Positions 34,630-43,459 of a stretch of DNA of 64,000 bases are shown piece by piece. Below the pieces are notes generated by a model. That model was not told where the DNA came from and did not search any database. It saw nothing but the letters and a program-made list of their open reading frames with translations. The stretch spans positions 1,736,001 through 1,800,000 of the forward strand of contig NZ_JAYDCK010000003.1 of assembly GCF_034555965.1 (NCBI RefSeq), given 5' to 3'. The DNA is from Aquicoccus sp. G2-2 (GTDB lineage Bacteria > Pseudomonadota > Alphaproteobacteria > Rhodobacterales > Rhodobacteraceae). Position 1 is the first letter of the stretch, and every line of letters begins with the position of its first letter. A program made the position numbers and the translations under genes.

Positions 34630-35493
34630 ATGCCGCCGAAAATTTCATTCGAATTCTTCCCGCCGCAAAACCTCGAAGGCTCATTTCGCCTGTGGGACAC
34701 GATTAACACGCTCGCGCCGCTGCAACCGCGCTTCGTCTCGGTCACCTATGGTGCGGGCGGCACCACCCGCGACCTCACGCATGAGGCAGTACGCACCATC
34801 AACCGCGCGACCGGCCTTAACACCGCCGCTCATCTTACCTGTGTCGCCGCCAGCCGCGCCGAGACGCTTGAGATCGCGGAAAATTACGCCGCCGCCGGAA
34901 TCACCGAAATCGTTGCCCTGCGTGGTGATCCGCCCAAGGGTGAAGGCCGCTTTGCCCCGCATCCAGAAGGATTCGCCAATTCGGTCGAACTGATCGAAGC
35001 CCTTGCGCGGCCCGGAAAATTCACCCTGCGCGTCGGCGCCTATCCCGATACCCACCCCGAAGCGCGCTCGACCGTCGACGATATAAACTGGCTCAAAGCC
35101 AAGCTTGATGCTGGTGCGGACGAGGCAATCACCCAGTTTTTCTTTGAGGCCGAAAGCTTCCTGCGGTTCCGCGACGCCTGTGCCAAGGCGGGAATCGACA
35201 AACCCGTCATCCCCGGCATCCTGCCGATTGAAAACTGGAAAGGCGCACGCAATTTCGCCACCCGCTGCGGCACCAGCATCCCTGCATGGCTCGATGATGC
35301 CTTCGCCAAGGCCCAGCGCGACGACCGCGAAGACCTGCTGGCAACCGCCCTTTGCACCGAACTCTGCTCGGACCTGATCGACGAGGGCGTGGATAGCTTG
35401 CACTTCTACACCCTGAACCGCCCCGAACTGACCCGCGATGTCTGCCACGCGCTTGGCGTCACGCCCAAGGTCGCCCTGCAAAACGTGGCGTAA
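34630..35493 (+). CDS. metF: Methylenetetrahydrofolate reductase
   Basis: The 287-residue flavoprotein reduces 5,10-methylene-THF to 5-methyl-THF for methionine synthesis. KISFEFFPPQN at the N-terminus, FVSVTYGAGGTTRD, IVALRGDPPKGEG and GADEAITQFFFE are diagnostic. The start is the ATG at 34630, since an open frame back to 34534 runs through both MetR boxes and is not conserved. It is divergent from metR and probably activated by it. Confidence 0.95.
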   Translation: MPPKISFEFFPPQNLEGSFRLWDTINTLAPLQPRFVSVTYGAGGTTRDLTHEAVRTINRATGLNTAAHLTCVAASRAETLEIAENYAAAGITEIVALRGDPPKGEGRFAPHPEGFANSVELIEALARPGKFTLRVGAYPDTHPEARSTVDDINWLKAKLDAGADEAITQFFFEAESFLRFRDACAKAGIDKPVIPGILPIENWKGARNFATRCGTSIPAWLDDAFAKAQRDDREDLLATALCTELCSDLIDEGVDSLHFYTLNRPELTRDVCHALGVTPKVALQNVA

Positions 35494-35563
35494 ATCGCAC
35501 CGTCTGTGCTTTACCCTGCCCCCGCCCGCGCCATAGCATCCCCCGCAAAAGGAGTGATGCGCG

Positions 35564-36055
35564 ATGAATGATATGCCGGGCTACGCCGAATCCCCCGAAG
35601 ACCTGCCGACGCTAGATGAAATCCGCTCGATGTCGGGGCTGGAATTCATGCAAGCCATCACCGAAGGCCGCCTCTCCGGCCCGCCTATCGGCCAAACGCT
35701 CAACTTCCGCCCGACCCTGATCGAAAAGGGCCGCGTCATCTTCACCGGCACGCCCGAATTCAAAGCGATGAACCCCATCGGCACCGTGCATGGCGGCTGG
35801 TATGGCGCCATCCTCGATAGCTGCATGGCCTGCGCGGTACAAACCGCCGTCCCCAAGGGCAGCAGCTATACCACGCTGGAATACAAGGTGAATATCATCC
35901 GCCCGATCCCCATCGGCACTGAGGTAGATGCCATCGGCACGGTGCAGCATGTCGGGCGCTCCACCGGCATCGCCAACGGGGAAATTCGCGGCAAGGCCGA
36001 TGGCAAGCTTTACGCCACCGGCTCGACCACCTGTATCATCATGAATCTCGGCTAA
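35564..36055 (+). CDS. PaaI-family hotdog thioesterase
   Basis: The 163-residue protein has the hotdog-fold thioesterase core NPIGTVHGGWYGAILDSCM, with the HGG motif used by PaaI-type acyl-CoA thioesterases. An N-terminal extension of about 40 residues precedes it. AAAAGGAG is a strong ribosome binding site before ATG 35564. It stands alone between metF and the convergent beta-lactamase-like gene. The substrate is unknown. Confidence 0.85.
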   Translation: MNDMPGYAESPEDLPTLDEIRSMSGLEFMQAITEGRLSGPPIGQTLNFRPTLIEKGRVIFTGTPEFKAMNPIGTVHGGWYGAILDSCMACAVQTAVPKGSSYTTLEYKVNIIRPIPIGTEVDAIGTVQHVGRSTGIANGEIRGKADGKLYATGSTTCIIMNLG

Positions 36056-36064
36056 GCGGGCGGC

Positions 36065-37270
36065 TCAATCAATCAGCGCCGCCTGCACCAGCGCCTTCAA
36101 TTCCATCCGCGACGGATAGGAAGAACTTGGCACCAGTTGCGTGAAATAAACGCAGGTCAGCTCTTTCACCGGGTCGGTCCAGAAATAGGTGCTCGCCATC
36201 CCGCCCCAACCAAAATCCCCGACCGAACCGGGCATCCGCGCCAGCGCCGGATCAAGCAGCACCGCGCCGCCAATACCGAACCCCATACCGTTCATCGGCA
36301 TTTCCATGAAGCTCTCCGCCCCCATTGAGGCAATATCGCCCTTGAGGAAATTGCGCCGCAGAAAATCCATCGTCATCGGGCTGAGCAGGCGTTGATCATC
36401 CAGCGCCCCACCGCGTCGGATCATCTCGCCAAATCGGGCATAATCATCAAGCGTAGAAACCAAGCCGCCACCGCCCGAAAACATCGTCACCTTGTCTTCG
36501 GCAAATGAACTGTCCGTGCCTGAATCAAGCAAAGCGCGCGGGTCGTCCTCGGTTTTCCAATAACAATCGGCAAACCGGCCCACCTTCGATTTAGGCACCG
36601 AAAACGCCGTGTCTTTCATCCCCAGCGGCTCGAGTATCCATGTCCGCAGCACATCATCAAGCGGCTTGCCGGTAATCACCTCGATCACCCGGCCAATCAC
36701 GTCAAGGCCGACCGAATATTCCCATTTCATGCCCGGCTGGAACGCCAATGGCTGCGCCGCCACATGCGCGCACATATCGGCCAACACGCCACGCCCCGGC
36801 CCGAAATCAACCTTTTCCCGCTCATATATCCGCGCCGCAAGGCCGGGGTTGAAGCTATAAGTCAGCCCCGAACTATGGGTCAGCAATTGCGCCAGCGTCG
36901 GCACCGCGGCGGGTTCAGTCTGATCATCGCGCACCGCCCCGCCGATCAATGCCTGCGGCTTGGCAAATTCGGGGATGAAATCGCTTACCGGCGCCTCCAG
37001 ATGCACCTCGCCGCGCTCCATCAGCATCGCCAGCGCCATCGACGTCACGATCTTCGACATCGAATAAATCCGCACGATGGTATCACGCTCATACGCCTCA
37101 CCACGCCCGACCGAGCGTAGCCCATCAACACAGAAATGCGCTTCTTCACCACCGCGCAACAGCAACAGCGACCCGCCGGTATAACGCCCGCTCTCCCGGT
37201 TGCGCGCCATCCATGTGTCGATCCGCTTCAGCCTTTCAGGGACAAACCCCAACGTCGCAGCACTCATCAT
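36065..37270 (-). CDS. Serine hydrolase, class C beta-lactamase-like
   Basis: The 401-residue protein has the SxxK motif as YSMSK (nucleophile Ser and general base Lys). It also has a YSVGLD segment at the YxN position and LLTHSSGLTYSF. This places it with esterase EstB and beta-lactamase class C. No signal peptide is visible, so it is probably a cytosolic esterase rather than a beta-lactamase. Its start codon overlaps the livF stop (ATGATGA region, 37270 or 37267), making it the last gene of the ABC transporter operon. It might hydrolyse the imported compound (inference). Confidence 0.85.
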   Translation of the reverse strand: MMSAATLGFVPERLKRIDTWMARNRESGRYTGGSLLLLRGGEEAHFCVDGLRSVGRGEAYERDTIVRIYSMSKIVTSMALAMLMERGEVHLEAPVSDFIPEFAKPQALIGGAVRDDQTEPAAVPTLAQLLTHSSGLTYSFNPGLAARIYEREKVDFGPGRGVLADMCAHVAAQPLAFQPGMKWEYSVGLDVIGRVIEVITGKPLDDVLRTWILEPLGMKDTAFSVPKSKVGRFADCYWKTEDDPRALLDSGTDSSFAEDKVTMFSGGGGLVSTLDDYARFGEMIRRGGALDDQRLLSPMTMDFLRRNFLKGDIASMGAESFMEMPMNGMGFGIGGAVLLDPALARMPGSVGDFGWGGMASTYFWTDPVKELTCVYFTQLVPSSSYPSRMELKALVQAALID

Positions 37271-37977
37271 ACTTCCAGCCATTCCTTGCGCACGGCCTCA
37301 TTCGCCATCAACTCGTCCGGCGTGCCTTCGAACACCATTTGTCCGTGCCCCATCACATAGACCCGCGTCGCAACACGCAGCGCAATCGTCAGCTTCTGTT
37401 CAACCAGCAAGATCGAAACGCCGCGCCCGGCGATCATTTGCAGCATGTCACCCACCTGCTCGACGATCTTTGGGGCCAACCCTTCGGTCGGTTCGTCGAT
37501 CATGATGAAATCCGGGTCACCCATCAGCGCGCGGCACATGGTCAGCATCTGCTTTTCGCCCCCCGACAGCACCGAGGCCTCAATATCGGCGCGGGTGCGC
37601 AGGTTTTCGAACTCGTCGAACATCATGTCCATCGACCAGCGCCCCTGTCCGTCCTTCTGCCCCGGTTTCAACCCAAGTGTCAGGTTCTGCCGCGTCGTCA
37701 GGCCGGGGAAGATATCGCGGTTTTCCGGCACATAGCCCAACCCCACCTTGGCAATCTCGTAAGACGGCTTCCCCGCCAACTCCTGACCGCGGAATCTGAC
37801 CGAGCCTTTCGGCGCGACCTCTCCCATCACCGCCTTGCAGGTGGTGGACCGCCCCACCCCGTTGCGCCCCAGAAGGGCGACAATCTCACCCTCCTCGACA
37901 TGGAAATTCACCCCCTGAAGGATATGGCTCTTGCCATAGAAGGCGTGCAGGTCACTGACCTCCAGCATCGCGCTCAT
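37267..37977 (-). CDS. livF: Branched-chain amino acid-type ABC transporter ATP-binding protein LivF
   Basis: The 236-residue ATPase pairs with LivG to power uptake. The ABC signature LSGGEKQMLTMCRAL and Walker B MIDEPTEGLAP are normal. Walker A reads GRNGVGRSTT with Arg in place of the usual Lys. I recall similar Arg variants in related LivF proteins, but it is worth checking. It overlaps livG by 4 bp and the serine hydrolase by 4 bp. The imported substrate is not known. Confidence 0.9.
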   Translation of the reverse strand: MSAMLEVSDLHAFYGKSHILQGVNFHVEEGEIVALLGRNGVGRSTTCKAVMGEVAPKGSVRFRGQELAGKPSYEIAKVGLGYVPENRDIFPGLTTRQNLTLGLKPGQKDGQGRWSMDMMFDEFENLRTRADIEASVLSGGEKQMLTMCRALMGDPDFIMIDEPTEGLAPKIVEQVGDMLQMIAGRGVSILLVEQKLTIALRVATRVYVMGHGQMVFEGTPDELMANEAVRKEWLEV

Positions 37978-38734
37978 ATCGCTTCCTCCAGTGTCGTGCC
38001 AAGATAAGCCTCCTGCACCGCCTTGCTCGCGCGCACCGCTTCGGGGGTGTCACTCTCGATAATCTCACCATAAACCAACACGCTGATCCGGTCGGCCAGA
38101 TCAAAAATAACCCCCATGTCATGCTCCACGACGATCAATGTTTTGTCTTCCGTCACCTTGCGAATCAGATCGACGATAAGATCGGTCTCCGAATGGCTCA
38201 TCCCCGCGCAAGGTTCATCCAACATGATGATATTCGCCCCCCCGCGATGGTAATCCCGATCTCCAGCGCGCGTTGCTCGGCATAGGCCAGTGCCCCTGCA
38301 ATCATATCGCGCCGCGCCGTCAGGTTGATCTGCTCCAGAATTTCATCCGCTTTCTCGCTCAGCGCACGCTGCCGGTTCACCATTTGCCAGAAGCTGTATT
38401 TATAGCCCATGCTCCACAACAACCCGCAGCGCACGTTCTCGAACACGGTCATGTTGTGAAAGATGTTGGTGATCTGAAAACTGCGCGAAAGCCCCATCCG
38501 GTTGATCTGATAAGGCTTCATTCCCGACACTTTGGTGCCATGCATGTAAACACCGCCGCCCGTGGGCACATATTTCCCGGTGATCAGGTTGAACAGCGTC
38601 GATTTCCCCGCACCATTCGGCCCAATGATCGCGTGCCGTTCGCCTTTTCCAATCTGCAGGTTCACGCCCTGAATGATCTTGGCAAGCCCAAAGCTCTTTT
38701 CCAGATTGCGCAGCTCGATGGCAGACGTGCTCAT
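37974..38734 (-). pseudogene. livG: ABC transporter ATP-binding protein LivG, frameshifted
   Basis: The N-terminal two thirds (Walker A GPNGAGKST, RSFQITNIFHNMTVFENV, AEQRALEIGITIAGG) is in one frame. The Walker B onward (MLDEPCAGMSHSET, VEHDMGVIFDLADRISVL) is in the next. The break coincides with a C7 tract at 38237-38243. An eighth C gives IAGGANIIMLDEP and a 253-residue LivG, the usual length. Start and stop both overlap neighbouring liv genes by four bases, the sign of an intact operon. A homopolymer miscall is therefore the likeliest cause. Confidence 0.9.
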
Positions 38735-40022
38735 TCGGCGCCCTCCCTGATATCCGTGGCCGTCTCCCAGACCTGTTTCAGCCCCGGTGCCAGCCTGAAG
38801 GCGAAGAAAAACCCGACCGCTGCCGCCACAAGGGCAAGGCCAAGGGCAAATGGTGAATGGCTGTTGAAGGTGACGCCATAAAGATCCATTTCATTATCCC
38901 CCACACCCGAATTGCGCAGGTGGAACAGAATCTCCAGCGCCGCAGCACTGCCAAAGATCGCCAGCAATGCCGGCAGCAGCATCTTGGCGTAAGGCACCAC
39001 CAGTAATCGCGCCCGGCCGAGCTTCCACGGCAGCCGGTGCATCGCCAGAACCCCGGCCAGCCCCGAAGGAAAAACATCACCGTCGCCACAAACAGAATCC
39101 CAAGATAAAGCGCCCAGATTTCCGTATAGAGGCTCAGCACCGTTTGCAGCAGCGTGAACACGATAGCGCCAATGATCGGCCCCGCGAAAAACCCGACCCC
39201 GCCAAGGAACGTCACAAGCAGGATATTTCCGCTGGTGACAAGGTTGAGGTTCTCCTCGGTCAGGATTTCAAAGTTTATCGCAAAAAGCGCGCCTGCGATC
39301 CCGGCGAAAAACCCCGATGCGCAAAAGCTGATCCAACGCACATTGCGCTGACTGTAGCCCAGAAATTCGGCGCGTTCTTCATTGTCACGCACCGCATTGG
39401 TGATCCGCCCGATTGGTGTGCGCGAATAAAGGAACATGCCCAGCGCCGCCAGCACAAGCCAGAACGCGGTCAGGTAATAGACCTGATAAAGCGGCCCGAA
39501 ATCCCAGTTCAGCAGCGGCGGGCCCATGGTGCGGTCTCCGCTTATGCCCTCTTCACCGCCGAAAAACATCACGATGATCAACGCCGACGATGCCACAAGC
39601 TCCCCCACACCAAGCGAGATCATCGCAAACACCGTGCCCGCCCGCCGGGTCGAAAACGACCCGATCAGGAACGCGAACAGCAACCCGAAAAGCCCGCCGA
39701 AAATCGGCAGCAGCGGCAACGGCAGCCAAAGCTCGTCGGTCTCGACCCAGTTGAGGATGTGCATGGCGAAAAACCCGCCCAGCCCCATATAGACGGCATG
39801 GCCAAAGCTCAGCATCCCGCCCTGCCCCAGCAGCATGTTGTAGCTCAGCGCGAAAACGATGGTGATCGCCATCTGGTTCATGATCGTCAGCGCCGAACGG
39901 CTGTCGAATATATGCGGCAACAACAGCAGAACCACGATGGCCGCCACCCATGGCAAGACATGCTTCAGTGGAAGAAGATTGCGCGTTCCCGCCGTAAGCG
40001 GAGTGTTTGACGATGTGCTCAT
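38731..40022 (-). pseudogene. livM: ABC transporter permease LivM, frameshifted
   Basis: LivM is one of two membrane permeases of the uptake system. The first 330 residues carry about nine membrane segments and the typical SYNMLLGQGGMLSFGHA, then GRITNAVRDNEERAEFLGY. After VATVMFF the frame is lost. One extra A in the A5 tract 39070-39074 gives FFPSGLAGVLAMHRLPW. The restored frame continues to the stop at 38731, for a 430-residue protein with an unusual C-terminal extension bearing two more hydrophobic segments. It overlaps livH and livG by 4 bp each. The livG gene has the same type of break. Confidence 0.88.
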
Positions 40023-40975
40023 GTCTCACGCTTTCCGAAAAGGCCTTGCGGGCGCACAGCCAGCACGATGACCATAAGAAGAAACGGCAATAGCGGCCCG
40101 ATCTGCGGCAGGGTCAGCGTCCACAGGTCTTGTAGCGGGCTGTCCCAGACAGGTTGCGGCTTGGTGAACCCGAGAGCCGTCAGAATATCCTCCATCCGCA
40201 CGTTATAGGTAACGGCAAAGGTCTGAATCCAGCCAATCAGAAGGGAGGCGATCAACGCCCCCCAAAGGCTCCCCAATCCGCCAATCACGATTGTCACGAA
40301 CACGATCGAGCCCAACTGGTATGCCATGCCCGGCGATGTGCCTAACGTCGGCCCCGCGATCACGCCCGCAAGCCCTGCCATTGCGGTGCCCACGCCAAAC
40401 ACGCCCATGAAAACCAGCGGCACGTTATGGCCAAGGTTCTGCACCGTTTCAGGATAGGAAAGCGCGGCCTGAATAGTCATGCCAATGCGGGTCTTGGTCA
40501 GGATATAGAGCAGCACAAGGAAAATACCCATCGCCACGAAGATCATGAATATCTTGTAGGCCGGAAACGTGTTGCCCGCGATCGAGAAGGCGGCAAAATC
40601 AAGCACGCTCGGCTCTTCAAAGGCCATCTGCGAATTGCCCCAGAAGAACTTGACGATCTCCTCGATCAAAAGCGCCAGCCCAAAGGTAAAGATCAGCTCC
40701 GGCACATGGCCATATTTATGAACCCGCCTCAGTCCGTATCGCTCGATCAGCGCACCAATCACCCCGACAATCACCGGCGCGATCAACAAACCGGGCCAGA
40801 ACCCGACATAAAGACTGATCTGATACGCGAAATAGGCACCAAGCATGTAAAAGCTCGCATGTGCGAAGTTCAACACGCCCATCATCGAGAAAATCAGCGT
40901 CAACCCGCTGCACAGCATGAACAGCAACAACCCGGTGACAAGCCCATCCAAAATGTTGACAATAAAGAGTGACAT
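40019..40975 (-). CDS. livH: ABC transporter permease LivH
   Basis: The 318-residue permease has about eight membrane segments. The family motif LNFAHASFYMLGAYFAY is near the N-terminus, and GGLGSLWGALIASLLIG in the C-terminal third forms the cytoplasmic coupling region. It is the second gene of the operon and follows the binding-protein gene after a 97-bp gap containing a strong stem-loop. ATG at 40975. No anomalies. Confidence 0.93.
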   Translation of the reverse strand: MSLFIVNILDGLVTGLLLFMLCSGLTLIFSMMGVLNFAHASFYMLGAYFAYQISLYVGFWPGLLIAPVIVGVIGALIERYGLRRVHKYGHVPELIFTFGLALLIEEIVKFFWGNSQMAFEEPSVLDFAAFSIAGNTFPAYKIFMIFVAMGIFLVLLYILTKTRIGMTIQAALSYPETVQNLGHNVPLVFMGVFGVGTAMAGLAGVIAGPTLGTSPGMAYQLGSIVFVTIVIGGLGSLWGALIASLLIGWIQTFAVTYNVRMEDILTALGFTKPQPVWDSPLQDLWTLTLPQIGPLLPFLLMVIVLAVRPQGLFGKRET

Positions 40976-41030
40976 GCGTCCGGCCCCCTGCCCGTGGTCC
41001 GTTGAAAGTCAATTTTTGTCGGATATTATT

Positions 41031-41060
41031 GCCGGGCCACGGAGCACACCGCGGCCCGGC
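41031..41060 (-). promoter_or_regulatory. GC-rich stem-loop between the binding-protein gene and livH
   Basis: GCCGGGCC (41031-41038) pairs perfectly with GGCCCGGC (41053-41060), and an inner CGG/CCG pairing extends it. No T run follows. Such hairpins after a binding-protein gene typically protect its mRNA or cause partial termination, giving more binding protein than permease. Confidence 0.55.
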
Positions 41061-41072
41061 CGTCTGACGCTC

Positions 41073-42317
41073 TTACGGGCGTTCCATCTTGCAGGTCGTC
41101 GGAATATCATTCCCGGCCATGACGGTCGTGTTCTCAACCTTCATGCCATACCCCGAATTGTCGAAATCAAACGGCTTTTCGACATTTTCCTGCCCGAAGA
41201 CATTCACATCCTGAATCAACTGGTGATCCTCGGCGCGCATCTTCGTCGGCCCTTGCCAAAGCGGGTTGGTGAACTCCATCCCTTCAAGCTTGGCCGCAAC
41301 CTTTGCAACATCCGTTGCCGTCCCGGCCTCGTCGATGGCCTTGGCCAGCATCTGAAGGGTGGTGGTGATCCGCGGCTGGCTCATGTTGCCATCGGGGAAT
41401 TTCGCTTTGAATGCCTCGATATAGGCACGCCCAGCGTCCGATTCCGGCGGATTGTTCGGCCCTTCGGAGACCAGCTTGAGCGAGCCAATACCAGATTCGC
41501 CAAATGCCGCTGTAATCCCGTCAGCCGCTCCATAGTAAGTATAGATCGGCCCCTTGAAACCATTCTCGATGATGGCCTTGCCAAGACCCAGCATATCCGA
41601 GCCCCAGTTGCCGGTAATCACCGCGTCGGCACCGCTGGAAACGATCTTGCGGGCATAAGGCGTGAAATCCTTCACCTTGCCAATCGGGTGCAGCTCATTG
41701 CCGACGATCTCGATATCAGGCCGCTTTTCGCCCAGCATCTTGACCGCCGCTGCCGCCACAGCTTTGCCGAAACTGTAATCCTGCCCGATGATATAGACCT
41801 TCTTGACCTTGTCATTCTGGGCAATCACGTTGGTAATCGCGTCCATCTTGATGTCAGCGTTGGCGTCAAACCGGAAATGCCAATAGTTGCAATCCTTGTT
41901 GGTCAACGCCGGATCAACCGCCGAATAGTTCAAGAACAGAACCTGATCATCAGGGTTGCGCGAATTGTGCTTCTTGATCGCATCGGTCAGCGCGTGCGCC
42001 ACGCCCGAACTGTTGCCCTGAACAACATAGTGAATGCCCTGGTCGATGGCGACCTGAAGCTGAATCAGCGATTCCTTCGGGCTGATCTTGTTGTCGAACC
42101 CTACAATCTCGAATTTATCACCACCCAGAACGCCACCCTTGTCATTGATCAGCGTATCGGCCGCGAATTCGAATTGATGCAACCCGTTAACCCCGGTTGC
42201 CGCGAACGAGCCCGAGAGCGGGTCGATAAACGCGATCTTGACGTTATCGGCCAGCGCCGCCGTTGCCGCCAGCGCCGAGAGCGCCGTGCCAAGTGCAAGT
42301 CTCTTAATCGGTTTCAT
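41073..42317 (-). CDS. ABC transporter periplasmic substrate-binding protein
   Basis: The 414-residue protein has a signal peptide (cleavage after ALA, residues 1-23) and a type I periplasmic binding fold of the LivJ/Periplas_BP_6 class: KIAFIDPLSGSFAATGVNG, VQGNSSGVAHAL, YIIGQDYSFGKAVAAAA. Two Cys near the ends (NKDCNYW and PTTCKMERP) may form a disulfide. It heads the operon with livH-livM-livG-livF and a serine hydrolase. GGGAGGAAAG precedes the ATG. Sequence alone does not tell whether the ligand is an amino acid, amide or another compound. Confidence 0.9.
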   Translation of the reverse strand: MKPIKRLALGTALSALAATAALADNVKIAFIDPLSGSFAATGVNGLHQFEFAADTLINDKGGVLGGDKFEIVGFDNKISPKESLIQLQVAIDQGIHYVVQGNSSGVAHALTDAIKKHNSRNPDDQVLFLNYSAVDPALTNKDCNYWHFRFDANADIKMDAITNVIAQNDKVKKVYIIGQDYSFGKAVAAAAVKMLGEKRPDIEIVGNELHPIGKVKDFTPYARKIVSSGADAVITGNWGSDMLGLGKAIIENGFKGPIYTYYGAADGITAAFGESGIGSLKLVSEGPNNPPESDAGRAYIEAFKAKFPDGNMSQPRITTTLQMLAKAIDEAGTATDVAKVAAKLEGMEFTNPLWQGPTKMRAEDHQLIQDVNVFGQENVEKPFDFDNSGYGMKVENTTVMAGNDIPTTCKMERP

Positions 42318-42878
42318 ATTGGTCTTTCCTCCCTTGGTTCAGTTTCGCCGCCCGAAGTTTTCACCATCGGTGCGGTTCGTGCAGGTGCCCGCCTCGGCGG
42401 GCATGGTTCGGATTCTTTTGATATCCTTCCGTTCTGAGCCAACTGCGACGCTCAGCGTCCTACGCATCCGGCCTTTCCCTCATCCTCATTGTCGAGGCTA
42501 CTCCCGCAATTAAGAAATTCTCACGCGCTCAACTCAAGGCTTTGTTCGTTCTCAGCCTTATGACGTGGCGTCATGCGCTTGCATCAAAGCCCCCGTACAG
42601 AACCCTGTGCAGAACCAGAGCGCCTGATGAAACCCTAGCGCAGTTTCAACGTTCCGCAAACGCCTGTCTCATCCCGGCGCACCGGGGTAGATTTTGTGTC
42701 ACGCCCCAAACAATCCACAACTTCTTGCAGATATCCCCAATAAATAGCTTTACAGGTCACGGCGCGCCCGCCACCATATCTCGTAGAGACGCGGCAATAC
42801 TCCGCACTCTCTAGAGCAGACACCAAGTGCTTGGGGGCACTGCCAGGCTTCCACGCTATAACCCAAAGAGGTGGCACA
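42318..42878. other. 561-bp intergenic region upstream of two divergent units
   Basis: This gap separates the binding-protein gene (leftward) from the YbjN gene (rightward) and must hold both promoters. It contains a 15-bp palindrome at 42560-42574 and a TATAAC at 42857-42862 shortly before the YbjN start. No open frame in it looks coding to me, and I recognise no RNA gene. Confidence 0.5.
42560..42574. promoter_or_regulatory. 15-bp palindrome, possible operator
   Basis: ATGACG and CGTCAT flank TGG, a perfect inverted repeat. It lies about 245 bp upstream of the binding-protein start codon in a non-coding gap. It could be the site of a GntR- or LacI-like regulator. No regulator gene is adjacent. 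Confidence 0.4.
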
Positions 42879-43379
42879 ATGGCCCTTTCCGAACATTTTC
42901 TGGAAGAAGACATTCACCCGATCGACATCGTGGAAACCCTTGCCGCGCATCACGACTGGGATTTCGACCGCATCGCCGACGATCAGATCGCCATGGCTGT
43001 CGAAGGCCAGTGGCGCACGTACTCAATCACGCTCGCTTGGTCGGGCTATGATGAAACGCTGCGGATGATCTGCACGTTCGAGATGGAACCACCGGAAGAA
43101 AAACTTCCCGTTCTCTATCAAATGCTCAACACGGTGAACGATCAATGCTGGGCAGGGGCCTATACTTTCTGGGCCGAACAAAAGCTGATGGTCTATCGCT
43201 ACGGCCTCGTGCTTGCCGGGGGCCAATCGGCCAGCCCCGATCAGATCAACACCCTGATTTCCGCCGCCGTGATGAGCGCCGAGCGGTACTACCCGGCGTT
43301 TCAGCTTGTCATCTGGGGGGATCGCAGCCCGGAAAACGCGCTTCAGATTGCGATTGCCGAGGCCTATGGCCGCGCCTGA
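42879..43379 (+). CDS. YbjN domain protein
   Basis: The 166-residue acidic protein matches YbjN (PF10722), which adopts a type III secretion chaperone-like fold. Features are IDIVETLAAHHDWDFDRIADDQIAMAVEG, an aromatic-rich middle, and a C-terminal AERYYPAFQLVIWG segment. YbjN proteins are thought to have regulatory or chaperone roles, not enzymatic ones. AAAGAGG precedes the ATG at 42879. It lies 80 bp upstream of proC on the same strand, a pairing I recall in related genomes. Confidence 0.88.
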   Translation: MALSEHFLEEDIHPIDIVETLAAHHDWDFDRIADDQIAMAVEGQWRTYSITLAWSGYDETLRMICTFEMEPPEEKLPVLYQMLNTVNDQCWAGAYTFWAEQKLMVYRYGLVLAGGQSASPDQINTLISAAVMSAERYYPAFQLVIWGDRSPENALQIAIAEAYGRA

Positions 43380-43459
43380 TCCGGCACCAGGGGCGAGATG
43401 ATTGCTCCCCCTTTGAAGCCGCTTAACATGCGCCCCTGACAGAATATCAGGAGAGGCGC

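Noticed and set aside
42857-42862. TATAAC as a -10 box for the YbjN gene
   Set aside because: No acceptable -35 box lies at 16 to 18 bp, and the leader would be only about 10 nt.
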